50,969 bases of DNA, taken from contig CALJFB010000007.1 of the NCBI GenBank assembly GCA_938073895.1, positions 1 to 50,969 of the forward strand, read 5' to 3'. Under the pieces are notes generated by a model that saw only the letters and a list, made by a program, of their open reading frames with translations, searched no databases and was not told where the DNA came from. This stretch comes from an uncultured Flavobacteriaceae bacterium. GTDB lineage: Bacteria > Bacteroidota > Bacteroidia > Flavobacteriales > Flavobacteriaceae. The position numbers and the translations under genes were made by a program. Below are positions 34,265 through 42,466 of the stretch, in pieces. Position 1 is the first letter of the stretch. Each line of letters starts with the position of its first letter.

Positions 34265-34582
34265 CTATAATAATCCGTCAATTGCTTCTGCATAAGTATT
34301 TTTTGGTGCTACACCAACTTGGCGACCTACAACTTCTCCGTTTTGAAATACTAAAACTGTTGGAATGTTACGTACACCATATTTTGCTGCAAATTCTTGG
34401 TTAGCATCTACGTCTAATTTTCCAACAACTGCTTTACCTTCGTATTCTGTACTAATTTCGTCTATAATTGGTCCTACCATACGGCAAGGTCCACACCAAG
34501 CTGCCCAAAAGTCAACCATTACTGGTTTGTCGCTGTTTAATACTAATTCCTCGAAATTTGCGTCTGTAAATTCTAATGCCAT
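34265..34582 (-). CDS. trxA: Thioredoxin
   Basis: A 105-aa cytoplasmic thioredoxin with VMVDFWAAWCGPCRMVGP (redox cysteines C30 and C33), the cis-Pro segment RNIPTVLVF and the closing GVAPKN loop. The start at 34582 (MALEFTDANF) is chosen because it gives the usual length; the longer frame adds 21 residues unlike any thioredoxin start. A TAGGTTTG box (34659-34652) may be its promoter. Structured elements A and B lie on either side and point toward it. Confidence 0.96.
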   Translation of the reverse strand: MALEFTDANFEELVLNSDKPVMVDFWAAWCGPCRMVGPIIDEISTEYEGKAVVGKLDVDANQEFAAKYGVRNIPTVLVFQNGEVVGRQVGVAPKNTYAEAIDGLL

Positions 34583-34705
34583 AATTTTATGTTTTATTGT
34601 GTTTGTATATTGTTTATATGCAATATTAGTCAAAAATTTTGCCAAAGCTTACAAACCTACTATTCGATTTATTTATTGACAGATTGACATTGCTTATTAT
34701 TACTT

Positions 34706-34833
34706 GGGCACAACCCTACGTTGCTCTTCGGGTCAGGCTATACGCACTCGCTTTTTGTATTATTCCTATAAGGTTAAACAACCTTTTAGGAAAATAAAAA
34801 GAGCTCAAACAATGCTGCTATCCTTTGTGCGGG
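34706..34833 (-). ncRNA. Structured RNA element, copy B
   Basis: Minus strand between dnaE and trxA. Closing stem GCACAA (34830-34825) with TTGTGC (34714-34709). Inside: AGGAT, GCA, TTGTTTGAG, CTC, hairpin 1 (TTCCTA, mismatch, AAGGTT/AACCTT, mismatch, TAGGAA), GCGAG, TGC, AGCCTGAC, and a weak CCC/GGG hairpin 2. Relative to copies A and C, the closing stem and the GCA/TGC stem differ on both sides in a compensatory way. Confidence 0.65.
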
Positions 34834-34908
34834 ATTAGGCTTGGTTTTTAAATTTTTAGTTTCTTGTGTAAAACTCTATATTTAGATTTGATATTAAATT
34901 ATATCGGT

Positions 34909-37900
34909 TTAATCTGTAATTTTAAAATGAATATCCATTTCTTCTAATTCTTGTAATAATTCTGGCGAAATAGCTACTTTTAAACGTCTGCTTGGCATTG
35001 TAATTTTTGCATTATCTACCATGTCAAACACCTCGAAGGTTAATGATTTATTTCCAGGATGCATTGCTAACAATTCTTTTAGCTGTCGTAATTTCTCGGA
35101 ATCTAATCGTTTTACATTTAATTGTATAGATAATTTACGTGTATAATTCTCCAGCACATCGTGTAACAATTGGAAACTGTTAAATTGAATTCTTGGTTCG
35201 CCAACTTTTCCTGTATCTCTATTAGTCCAACCTTGGTTTATACGCGATTTTACAAATACAAATGTATTTACTACTAAGTGGTTTCTGTGTTTTAGATAAT
35301 CTTCTCCAAAGACTCTAAACTCAAAACTATCGTCGTAATCTTCTATAGTAAACATTGCCCAACCTTTTCCGGCTTTACTAACGCGATGTTGCACATCTGT
35401 AACAACGCCACCAAAAGTAATATCCTTATTTATGTTGGCTTCTAAGTCTCTAAACATAGATACATTACCGTTACAAAAGGTTTTCATTTCGGTTTTAAAA
35501 TCGTCTAACGGATGACCAGAAATATAGATACCAACCACTTCTTTTTCTCGTGCTAAGGTTTCCATATTTCCCCAAGTTTCGCATGCAGGAACTTCGGGTT
35601 CTGCAATTTGCACATCACTTGCAGCGCCAAACAAGCTAACTTGTGCAGAATTTTCGTTTTCTTGATGTTTTGCACCGTATTTAACCGCTTTTTCTAAAAA
35701 GGTTAAATCGCTGCCTTCTTTATGAAAATATTGCGCTCTATGATTTAAAAAGCAATCAAATCCTCCAGCTAATGCTAAACCTTCGAACGCTTTTTTATTG
35801 GCTGCTCGTAAATCTATTCGTTTAGATAAATCGAAAATAGACTCGTAATTACCATCTTCTTTTCTGTTGTTAATAATAGTCATTACTGCGCCATGACCAA
35901 CACCTTTAATTGCGCCCATTCCAAAACGTACTGCATTATCTTGGTTTACAGAAAATTTATAAAACGATTCGTTTACATCTGGACCAAGTACAGGTAATTT
36001 CATTCGTTTACATTCTTCCATAAAAAATGTAACCTGCTTAATATCGTTCATATTATTAGACAAAACCGCAGCCATATATTCGGCAGGATAATGTGCTTTT
36101 AAATAAGCCGTTTGATAAGCAATCCACGCATAACATGTAGAGTGAGATTTGTTAAATGCATAACTTGCAAATGCTTCCCAATCCTTCCAGATTTTCTCAA
36201 GCTTTTTGGCGTCGTGACCTTTTGCACTTGCTTGCTCAATAAATTTAGGTTTCATTTTATCTAAAACCGCAATTTGTTTTTTACCCATTGCTTTACGCAG
36301 TACATCGGCTTCACCTTTGGTGAAATCTGCTAATTTTTGCGACAGTAACATTACTTGCTCTTGGTAAACGGTAATTCCGTAGGTTTCTTTTAAATACTCT
36401 TCCATTGCTGGTAAATCGTATTCAATATCTTCGTCTCCGTGTTTACGCGCAATAAAACTTGGGATGTATTCCATTGGACCAGGACGATACAAGGCATTCA
36501 TTGCAATTAAATCGTCGAAAACCGTAGGTTTAAGACTTCTCATGTGTTTTTGCATTCCTGGAGATTCGTACTGGAAAACTCCAACTGTTTCTCCACGTTG
36601 GAATAACTCGTAAGTTTCTACATCATCTAATGGGAAATTTTCTGGATCTAATTGTATATCGTGTTTTGCTTTTACAAGCTTAACTGTATCTTTAATTAAG
36701 GTTAACGTTTTTAACCCTAAAAAGTCCATTTTTAATAATCCGGCATCTTCTACAACCGAGTTGTCAAATTGGGTAACATATAAATCTGAATCCTTTGCTA
36801 AAGCTACAGGAACGAATTTAGTAATATCGTCTGGTGTTATAATTACACCACAAGCGTGAATACCTGTATTTCTAACAGAACCTTCTAATTCTCTAGCAAG
36901 GTTTAAGGTTTCGGCTTGTAGATCTGTACCATCGGCTATATTTAAAAGTTCGTTAACTAAGGCTAATTCTTCAGCTCTAAATTTTTTGCCTAATTCTTTT
37001 TCGCTTAAGCCAAAAATCTTTTTTAGCTTAGACATATTAGGAATAAGCTTGGCAATTCTATCGGCATCAAAAAGTGGTAAATCTAATACACGAGCTGTAT
37101 CTCTAATACTTGACTTTGCAGCCATAGTACCATAGGTAATAATTTGTGCTACTTGATTGGAGCCATATTTTTCGATAACGTAATCCATAACTCGAGATCG
37201 ACCTTCATCATCAAAATCGATATCAATATCTGGCATGCTTACACGATCTGGATTCAAGAAACGCTCAAAAAGCAGATTGTATAATAATGGATCTATATTT
37301 GTAATCCATAAACAATAGGCAACTACAGAACCGGCTGCAGAACCACGACCAGGACCAACAGAAACATCCATTTTTCTGGCTTCTCGAATAAAATCTTCTA
37401 CAATTAAGAAATAACCAGGATAACCTGTTTTCTCAATAACGCTTAATTCAAAATCTAAACGTTCTACAACTTCGTCAGATAATTCTTCGCCATAACGTTT
37501 TTTGGCTCCAACGTAAGTAATATGACGTAAAAAGGCGTTTTCTCCACGTTTTCCGCCATCTACTAAATCTTCGGGATGCATAAATTCTTCACCAATATCG
37601 AAAGCAGGTAACAGTACATCTCGAGCTAGCTCGTAAGCCTCAATTTTATTGGCAATTTCTACGGTATTAGAAATAGCTTCAGGTAAATCTTTAAACAAGG
37701 CTTTCATTTCGTCTGCCGACTTAAAATAATATTCTTGGTTTGGTAAACCATAACGATAGCCTCGACCTCTACCAATAGGTGTGGCTTGTTTTTCGCCATC
37801 TTTTACGCATAATAAAATATCGTGTGCATTAGAATCTTTTTGTTCGCCATAATACGTATTGTTAGTAGCTACTAATTTTACGTTATGTTTTTTGGAAAAC

Positions 37901-39297
37901 TCAATCAATGTTTTATTAACTCGATTTTCGTCTTCTTGATTATGGCGCATTATTTCAATATATAAATCGTCTTGAAACTGCTCTTTCCACCATAATAAAG
38001 CTTCTTCCGCTTGACTTTCGCCTACGTTTAAAATCTTACCAGGAACTTCTCCATTTAAATTTCCGGTTAAGACAATTAAATCTTCTTTGTATTGTTCTAT
38101 TAATTTTTTATCGACTCTTGGTAAATAATAAAAGCCATCTGTAAAAGCGTGAGACGATAATTTTGCAAGGTTGTGATAGCCGTTTTTATTTTTGGCTATT
38201 AAAACTACCTGGTATCCGTTGTCTTTTACACTTTTATTGGTGTGATCTTCGCACACAAAAAACTCGCAACCTAAAATAGGTTTTAGTAGTTTATGTTTTG
38301 GTTTTTCGCCTTGCGCTTTTGCTTCTTCAATTTTAGCTTTTACGCCTCTATTGTAAATTCCAACATCTCTAACAAAGTGAAATGCGCCCATCATATTTCC
38401 GTGATCGGTAATGGCAACTGCAGGCATATTGTTTTTTCCAGCAAGTTGAACTAAATCCATTACAGAAATAGTAGATTGTAATACCGAAAATTGTGAATGA
38501 TTATGCAAATGCACAAAATCTGTTTCTTGTAATTCTTGAAGATTCTGTTTAATTTCTTCTGAAGAAATAACAGGATTTTCTTTAGCTCTTAAGCGTTTAG
38601 CAATTTTTTCGCTTTCTTGCTTAAGGTTTATGTGTTTTAAGCCAATAAATTTTATGGGCTGCGGATTAGCTTGCGAGAAATTCTTAAAATAATCTAACGG
38701 AACATCTAATTGCTCTTTTGTAAATTGTTTTAAACGTATTAATTCGAAAAAACATCTAGTTGTTGCCTCAACATCGGCAGTTGCGTTATGCGCTTCTCCA
38801 AAAGGTGCATTAAATAAATGTTGATGTAATTCTGTTAATGTAGGTAGTTTAAATTTGCCACCTCTACCACCAGGAATCATACATAGTTTTGCCGTATGTT
38901 CTGTACATGTGTCTAAAACTGGTAATTCTTGGAGTTTGTTTTCTACATTTAGACGCACAAACTCTGCACCCATAATATTTAAATCGAACTTTAAATTCTG
39001 GCCAACTACAAATTTAGTTTTGGCTAATGCAATATTGAATTTTTCTAAAACTTGTGATAGTGCAATTCCTTGTTCTTCAGCTAATTCTGTAGAAATACCG
39101 TGAATTTGTTCTGCATCGTAAGGAATATTAAATCCTTCTGGTTTTACCAAATAATCTTCGTGTTCTATACAATTACCCAAATCATCGTGCAATTGCCAAG
39201 CAATTTGAATACACCTAGGCCAATTATCTGTGTCTGTAATTGGTGCATTCCACTTTTTTGGTAATCCTGTAGTTTCGGTATCGAAAATTAAATACAT
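34909..39297 (-). CDS. dnaE: DNA polymerase III alpha subunit with N-terminal proofreading exonuclease domain
   Basis: Replicative polymerase of 1462 aa. Residues 1-~200 are a DnaQ-like exonuclease with all DEDDh residues visible (D6 and E8 in FDTETTG, D105 in NLKFDLN, H170 and D175 in HNATADVE). The PHP domain starts at ~260 (FVHLHNHSQFSVLQS). The polymerase active site is PDIDIDFDDEGR from residue 689. The ssDNA/OB-type region lies near the C-terminus. E. coli DnaE has 1160 aa and no exonuclease, so this is a natural polymerase-proofreader fusion known from several Bacteroidota. Confidence 0.96.
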   Translation of the reverse strand: MYLIFDTETTGLPKKWNAPITDTDNWPRCIQIAWQLHDDLGNCIEHEDYLVKPEGFNIPYDAEQIHGISTELAEEQGIALSQVLEKFNIALAKTKFVVGQNLKFDLNIMGAEFVRLNVENKLQELPVLDTCTEHTAKLCMIPGGRGGKFKLPTLTELHQHLFNAPFGEAHNATADVEATTRCFFELIRLKQFTKEQLDVPLDYFKNFSQANPQPIKFIGLKHINLKQESEKIAKRLRAKENPVISSEEIKQNLQELQETDFVHLHNHSQFSVLQSTISVMDLVQLAGKNNMPAVAITDHGNMMGAFHFVRDVGIYNRGVKAKIEEAKAQGEKPKHKLLKPILGCEFFVCEDHTNKSVKDNGYQVVLIAKNKNGYHNLAKLSSHAFTDGFYYLPRVDKKLIEQYKEDLIVLTGNLNGEVPGKILNVGESQAEEALLWWKEQFQDDLYIEIMRHNQEDENRVNKTLIEFSKKHNVKLVATNNTYYGEQKDSNAHDILLCVKDGEKQATPIGRGRGYRYGLPNQEYYFKSADEMKALFKDLPEAISNTVEIANKIEAYELARDVLLPAFDIGEEFMHPEDLVDGGKRGENAFLRHITYVGAKKRYGEELSDEVVERLDFELSVIEKTGYPGYFLIVEDFIREARKMDVSVGPGRGSAAGSVVAYCLWITNIDPLLYNLLFERFLNPDRVSMPDIDIDFDDEGRSRVMDYVIEKYGSNQVAQIITYGTMAAKSSIRDTARVLDLPLFDADRIAKLIPNMSKLKKIFGLSEKELGKKFRAEELALVNELLNIADGTDLQAETLNLARELEGSVRNTGIHACGVIITPDDITKFVPVALAKDSDLYVTQFDNSVVEDAGLLKMDFLGLKTLTLIKDTVKLVKAKHDIQLDPENFPLDDVETYELFQRGETVGVFQYESPGMQKHMRSLKPTVFDDLIAMNALYRPGPMEYIPSFIARKHGDEDIEYDLPAMEEYLKETYGITVYQEQVMLLSQKLADFTKGEADVLRKAMGKKQIAVLDKMKPKFIEQASAKGHDAKKLEKIWKDWEAFASYAFNKSHSTCYAWIAYQTAYLKAHYPAEYMAAVLSNNMNDIKQVTFFMEECKRMKLPVLGPDVNESFYKFSVNQDNAVRFGMGAIKGVGHGAVMTIINNRKEDGNYESIFDLSKRIDLRAANKKAFEGLALAGGFDCFLNHRAQYFHKEGSDLTFLEKAVKYGAKHQENENSAQVSLFGAASDVQIAEPEVPACETWGNMETLAREKEVVGIYISGHPLDDFKTEMKTFCNGNVSMFRDLEANINKDITFGGVVTDVQHRVSKAGKGWAMFTIEDYDDSFEFRVFGEDYLKHRNHLVVNTFVFVKSRINQGWTNRDTGKVGEPRIQFNSFQLLHDVLENYTRKLSIQLNVKRLDSEKLRQLKELLAMHPGNKSLTFEVFDMVDNAKITMPSRRLKVAISPELLQELEEMDIHFKITD

Positions 39298-39383
39298 TCG
39301 GGAAAAATTTGTTTTAGAGAATGTATAAAATTACAACATATTATTAATTTATTAAAGTGATGTTGAGATAGGTTATAAACAAA

Positions 39384-39414
39384 AAAAAGAGCCACTTAAA
39401 AAGTGACTCTTTTG
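39384..39414 (-). terminator. Terminator after the DUF4136 gene
   Basis: AAGAGCCACTT and AAGTGACTCTT pair around AAA. The single imperfect position is a G-U pair only in minus-strand RNA, so the hairpin is directed to the hutU-DUF4136 transcript. Confidence 0.85.
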
Positions 39415-39449
39415 ATGTAATTATTAGATTATAATAAATATTATATAAC

Positions 39450-39977
39450 TTATTTTAAAGAGTTTGGAGGATAGACTTCTAATATTTTAGATACAAACTC
39501 TCTAATTTTTGCTTCTTTTTTTTCTACGCTACTAGTAGTTAAGTAGCCAGATCCAACACCTTGCCATATTAGAGCATTTGTTTTTGTATCTATTAAATCT
39601 ATATATAAAACGCTCTGAGTAGATCTGGAAATCTGTGTTCCCATATTAGCACCAAAAAATCCTCCACCAAAACCCCAACCAAAATTGGTGTTATTTACAT
39701 TAACTTCTTGGTTAGATTTAGTGAAAAATGATACTAGAATTTGTGGGTCGTTTGATTTTACTAATCCTTTATTTTGTAATTCTGCATCTAAAGCTCTAAG
39801 AATTCTTTTTTTATCTAAATCGTTAACTTCTGCATTATCAATTCTATATTTAGAATAAGCAAATGTTTTGTATTCGCTAAAATTAGTTTTAGAATCATAA
39901 TCAGAGCTAACATTAACGCTTATACAAGACGTTAAAAATACAGTTAGAATAGCTAAAAGATAAAAGTTATTTTTCAT
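39450..39977 (-). CDS. DUF4136 lipoprotein
   Basis: A 175-aa lipoprotein (MKNNFYLLAILTVFLTSC, lipidated Cys18). The body shows the DUF4136 pattern: DYDSKTNFSEYKTFAYSK, ILRALDAELQNKGL, DPQILVSFF and SVLYIDLIDTKTNALIWQGVGSG. A Gly/Phe-rich loop (GWGFGGGFFGANMG) lies in the middle. Function unknown; probably on the inner face of the outer membrane. It lies 18 bp behind hutU and would be co-transcribed, though a shared function is not evident. Confidence 0.85.
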   Translation of the reverse strand: MKNNFYLLAILTVFLTSCISVNVSSDYDSKTNFSEYKTFAYSKYRIDNAEVNDLDKKRILRALDAELQNKGLVKSNDPQILVSFFTKSNQEVNVNNTNFGWGFGGGFFGANMGTQISRSTQSVLYIDLIDTKTNALIWQGVGSGYLTTSSVEKKEAKIREFVSKILEVYPPNSLK

Positions 39978-39995
39978 AATAGTTGTATGTGAGAA

Positions 39996-41975
39996 TTAGT
40001 CTAACAATTCATCATCTACTAAATTAGGAATTGTTATTTTTAAATTAGGTTCTACCTGCATAGCGCGTTTTATAGCAAAAATAGCTTCATCGTTTCTTGC
40101 CCAACTTCGTCTTGCAATACCATTATTAACATCCCAGAATAGCATAGATTTTAAGCGTTTTCCTGCTTCTTTACTACCATCAAGAACCATACCAAATCCA
40201 CCATTTATAACTTCGCCCCAGCCAACGCCACCACCATTATGGATGCTTACCCAAGTAGCGCCACGAAAGCTGTCTCCAATTACATTATGTATGGCCATAT
40301 CTGCTGTAAAACGCGATCCATCGTAAATGTTAGAGGTTTCTCTGTAGGGTGAATCTGTTCCAGAAACATCATGATGGTCTCTTCCTAAAATTATTACATC
40401 TATATCTCCTTTTGCAATTGCTTTATTAAAGGCATCGGCAATTTTCATTCGTCCTTCTGCATCTGCATATAAGATTCTTGCTTGAGATCCAACAACTAAT
40501 TTGTTTTCTTGTGCTCCTTTTATCCATTGGATATTGTCGGCCATTTGTTGCTGAATTTCTATTGGAGAATTCTTCTTTATTTCTTCAAGCACATCGCAAG
40601 CAATTTGGTCTGTTTTTGCTAAATCTTCTGGTTTTCCAGATGCGCAAACCCAACGGAATGGTCCAAATCCATAATCGAAACACATTGGTCCCATAATGTC
40701 TTGTACATAACTTGAGTATTTAAAATCGATACCATTTTTAGCCATAATATCTCCACCAGCTCTAGAAGATTCTAGCAGAAAGGCATTTCCGTAGTCAAAG
40801 AAATAGGTGCCTTTTGCAGTATGCATATTAATTGCTTTTGTATGTCTGCGTAACGTTTCCTGAACTTTTTCTTTAAAAAGCTCTGGGTTGTTGGCCATCA
40901 TTGTGTTAGACTCTTCAAATGAAAGTCCTACAGGATAATATCCGCCAGCCCAAGGGTTATGAAGTGATGTTTGATCGCTACCTAAATCTATATGGATATT
41001 AGCCTCGTTAAACGTTTCCCAAACTTCTACAATGTTTCCTAAGTAAGCTATAGAAACGACTTCTTTTTTTGCTTTAGCTTCAGTGACTCTTTCTACGAGT
41101 TTACTTAAGTCTGTTATTTTTTCGTCTATCCAGCCTTGGTCTAATCTTACTTGGGTTATTTTTGGATTAACTTCTGCACAAACTGTAATACAACCTGCAA
41201 TATTACCTGCTTTTGGCTGTGCTCCAGACATTCCGCCTAAACCAGATGTTACAAATAAATTACCTTTTGGTTCTTTTTTTATTTTTCTAAATGCATTTAA
41301 CACTGTAATTGTTGTTCCGTGAACTATGCCTTGTGGTCCAATATACATATAACTTCCTGCAGTCATTTGCCCATATTGTGTTACTCCAAGTGCGTTAAAT
41401 TTTTCTAAATCGTCTGGTTTAGAATAGTTAGGAATCATCATTCCATTGGTAACTACAACTCTTGGTGCTTCTTTATGACTAGGGAATAAACCCATTGGAT
41501 GCCCAGAATACATTACTAAAGTTTGCTCATCATTCATTTCAGCTAAATACTTCATGGTTAGTAAGTATTGTGCCCAATTAGAAAACACACCACCATTTCC
41601 ACCGTAAGTAATTAGTTCTAATGGATGTTGTGCTACTGCGTGATCCAAGTTATTCTGAATCATGAGCATTATAGCTGCTGCTTGTTTTGATTTTGCAGGA
41701 TATTCTGATATTGGCCTTGCAAATATTTTATAGTCTGGATGAAATCTATGCATATAGATTCGACCATAAGTTTCCAATTCTTGTTTAAATTCTGGAAGTA
41801 AAATTTTATGATCTTTTTTATCGAAATAACGCAGCGCATTTTTTAAGGCTAATTTTTTTTCGTCTGGAGAAAGAATTGCTTTGCGTTTTGGTGCGTGATT
41901 TATTGTTGAGTCGTATGCTTTTGTTTGTGGTAATATTGTTGGTATTCCTTGTAATATTTGCTCTTTAAATGTCAT
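39996..41975 (-). CDS. hutU: Urocanate hydratase
   Basis: NAD+-dependent lyase converting urocanate to imidazolonepropionate, the second step of histidine breakdown. The 659-aa protein is of the longer Bacteroidota type (classic bacterial HutU is about 555 aa). Signatures are LITYGGNGGVFSNWAQYLL, MYSGHPMGLFPS, YIGPQGIVHGTT, VTSGLGGMSGAQPKAG and the CFDYGFGPFRWVCASG segment. hutH, hutI and hutG are not in the window. A DUF5522 gene lies upstream and a DUF4136 gene follows. ACAC/GTGT inverted bases at 42039-42060 could be a control site but are weak. Confidence 0.95.
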   Translation of the reverse strand: MTFKEQILQGIPTILPQTKAYDSTINHAPKRKAILSPDEKKLALKNALRYFDKKDHKILLPEFKQELETYGRIYMHRFHPDYKIFARPISEYPAKSKQAAAIMLMIQNNLDHAVAQHPLELITYGGNGGVFSNWAQYLLTMKYLAEMNDEQTLVMYSGHPMGLFPSHKEAPRVVVTNGMMIPNYSKPDDLEKFNALGVTQYGQMTAGSYMYIGPQGIVHGTTITVLNAFRKIKKEPKGNLFVTSGLGGMSGAQPKAGNIAGCITVCAEVNPKITQVRLDQGWIDEKITDLSKLVERVTEAKAKKEVVSIAYLGNIVEVWETFNEANIHIDLGSDQTSLHNPWAGGYYPVGLSFEESNTMMANNPELFKEKVQETLRRHTKAINMHTAKGTYFFDYGNAFLLESSRAGGDIMAKNGIDFKYSSYVQDIMGPMCFDYGFGPFRWVCASGKPEDLAKTDQIACDVLEEIKKNSPIEIQQQMADNIQWIKGAQENKLVVGSQARILYADAEGRMKIADAFNKAIAKGDIDVIILGRDHHDVSGTDSPYRETSNIYDGSRFTADMAIHNVIGDSFRGATWVSIHNGGGVGWGEVINGGFGMVLDGSKEAGKRLKSMLFWDVNNGIARRSWARNDEAIFAIKRAMQVEPNLKITIPNLVDDELLD

Positions 41976-42101
41976 GTTTTTTACGTTTAGATTAGTGGTT
42001 TCATTTTATTAAATATGAAAAAACTATGGATAACGTATGTCTACACGATGATGTGTGCAAGCTATTAATATTTTATATGTTGTAAATGTGATATCCAATG
42101 G

Positions 42102-42263
42102 TTAGTCTTTTTTTTGCTTTGTTTTATTAAATCCGTATGGGCAATGTCTACAATTGCTTTGGCAACAATAACCTCTTTTTAAATGATATTGTTCTGTAAA
42201 GCACCTGTAGCCTTCTGGAGTTAAATAATAATCACCTTCTTCTAAAGGAATAATTTTCTTCAT
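42102..42263 (-). CDS. DUF5522 small Cys-rich protein
   Basis: A 53-aa protein starting MKKIIPLEEGDYYLTPEGYR. Five cysteines (C21, C33, C34, C38, C41) form a CC-x3-C-x2-C cluster within HLKRGYCCQSNCRHCPYGF, which looks like a metal-binding knuckle. This matches DUF5522, a short family known from Bacteroidota and others, without known function. The gene was missed by simple length cut-offs. Its TAnnTTTG box (42268-42275) ends four bases before the ATG, so the transcript would have no leader. hutU follows 126 bp downstream. Confidence 0.85.
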   Translation of the reverse strand: MKKIIPLEEGDYYLTPEGYRCFTEQYHLKRGYCCQSNCRHCPYGFNKTKQKKD

Positions 42264-42267
42264 TTAA

Positions 42268-42275
42268 CAAATATA
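42268..42275 (-). promoter_or_regulatory. -7 box of the DUF5522 gene
   Basis: Minus strand TATATTTG, exact TAnnTTTG, then TTAA and the ATG. This predicts a start point at the initiation codon. Confidence 0.5.
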
Positions 42276-42304
42276 AAGGATTGTATCTGAGATCGCAATA
42301 TATA

Positions 42305-42336
42305 AATAAGCCTTCAATAAAAATTGAAGGCTTATT
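42305..42336 (-). terminator. Terminator of the porin-Pit transcript
   Basis: AATAAGCCTTCAAT and ATTGAAGGCTTATT form a perfect 14-bp stem around AAAA, 130 bases past the pit stop codon and upstream of the DUF5522 promoter. Confidence 0.85.
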
Positions 42337-42466
42337 GGTAAAAGTTTAACATATAGACTTCGTAACGTATAATGAAATCTATAAAAGCTTTAGAAAATAA
42401 CTAGTATTATAGTCTAATTTGATTTTTAATAAGTTTAATTATTTTTTTAAAGCTAGTGTTTATCTA

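Noticed and set aside
34583-34645. trxA start at 34645
   Set aside because: It would add 21 residues not found in thioredoxins; the start at 34582 matches the family.
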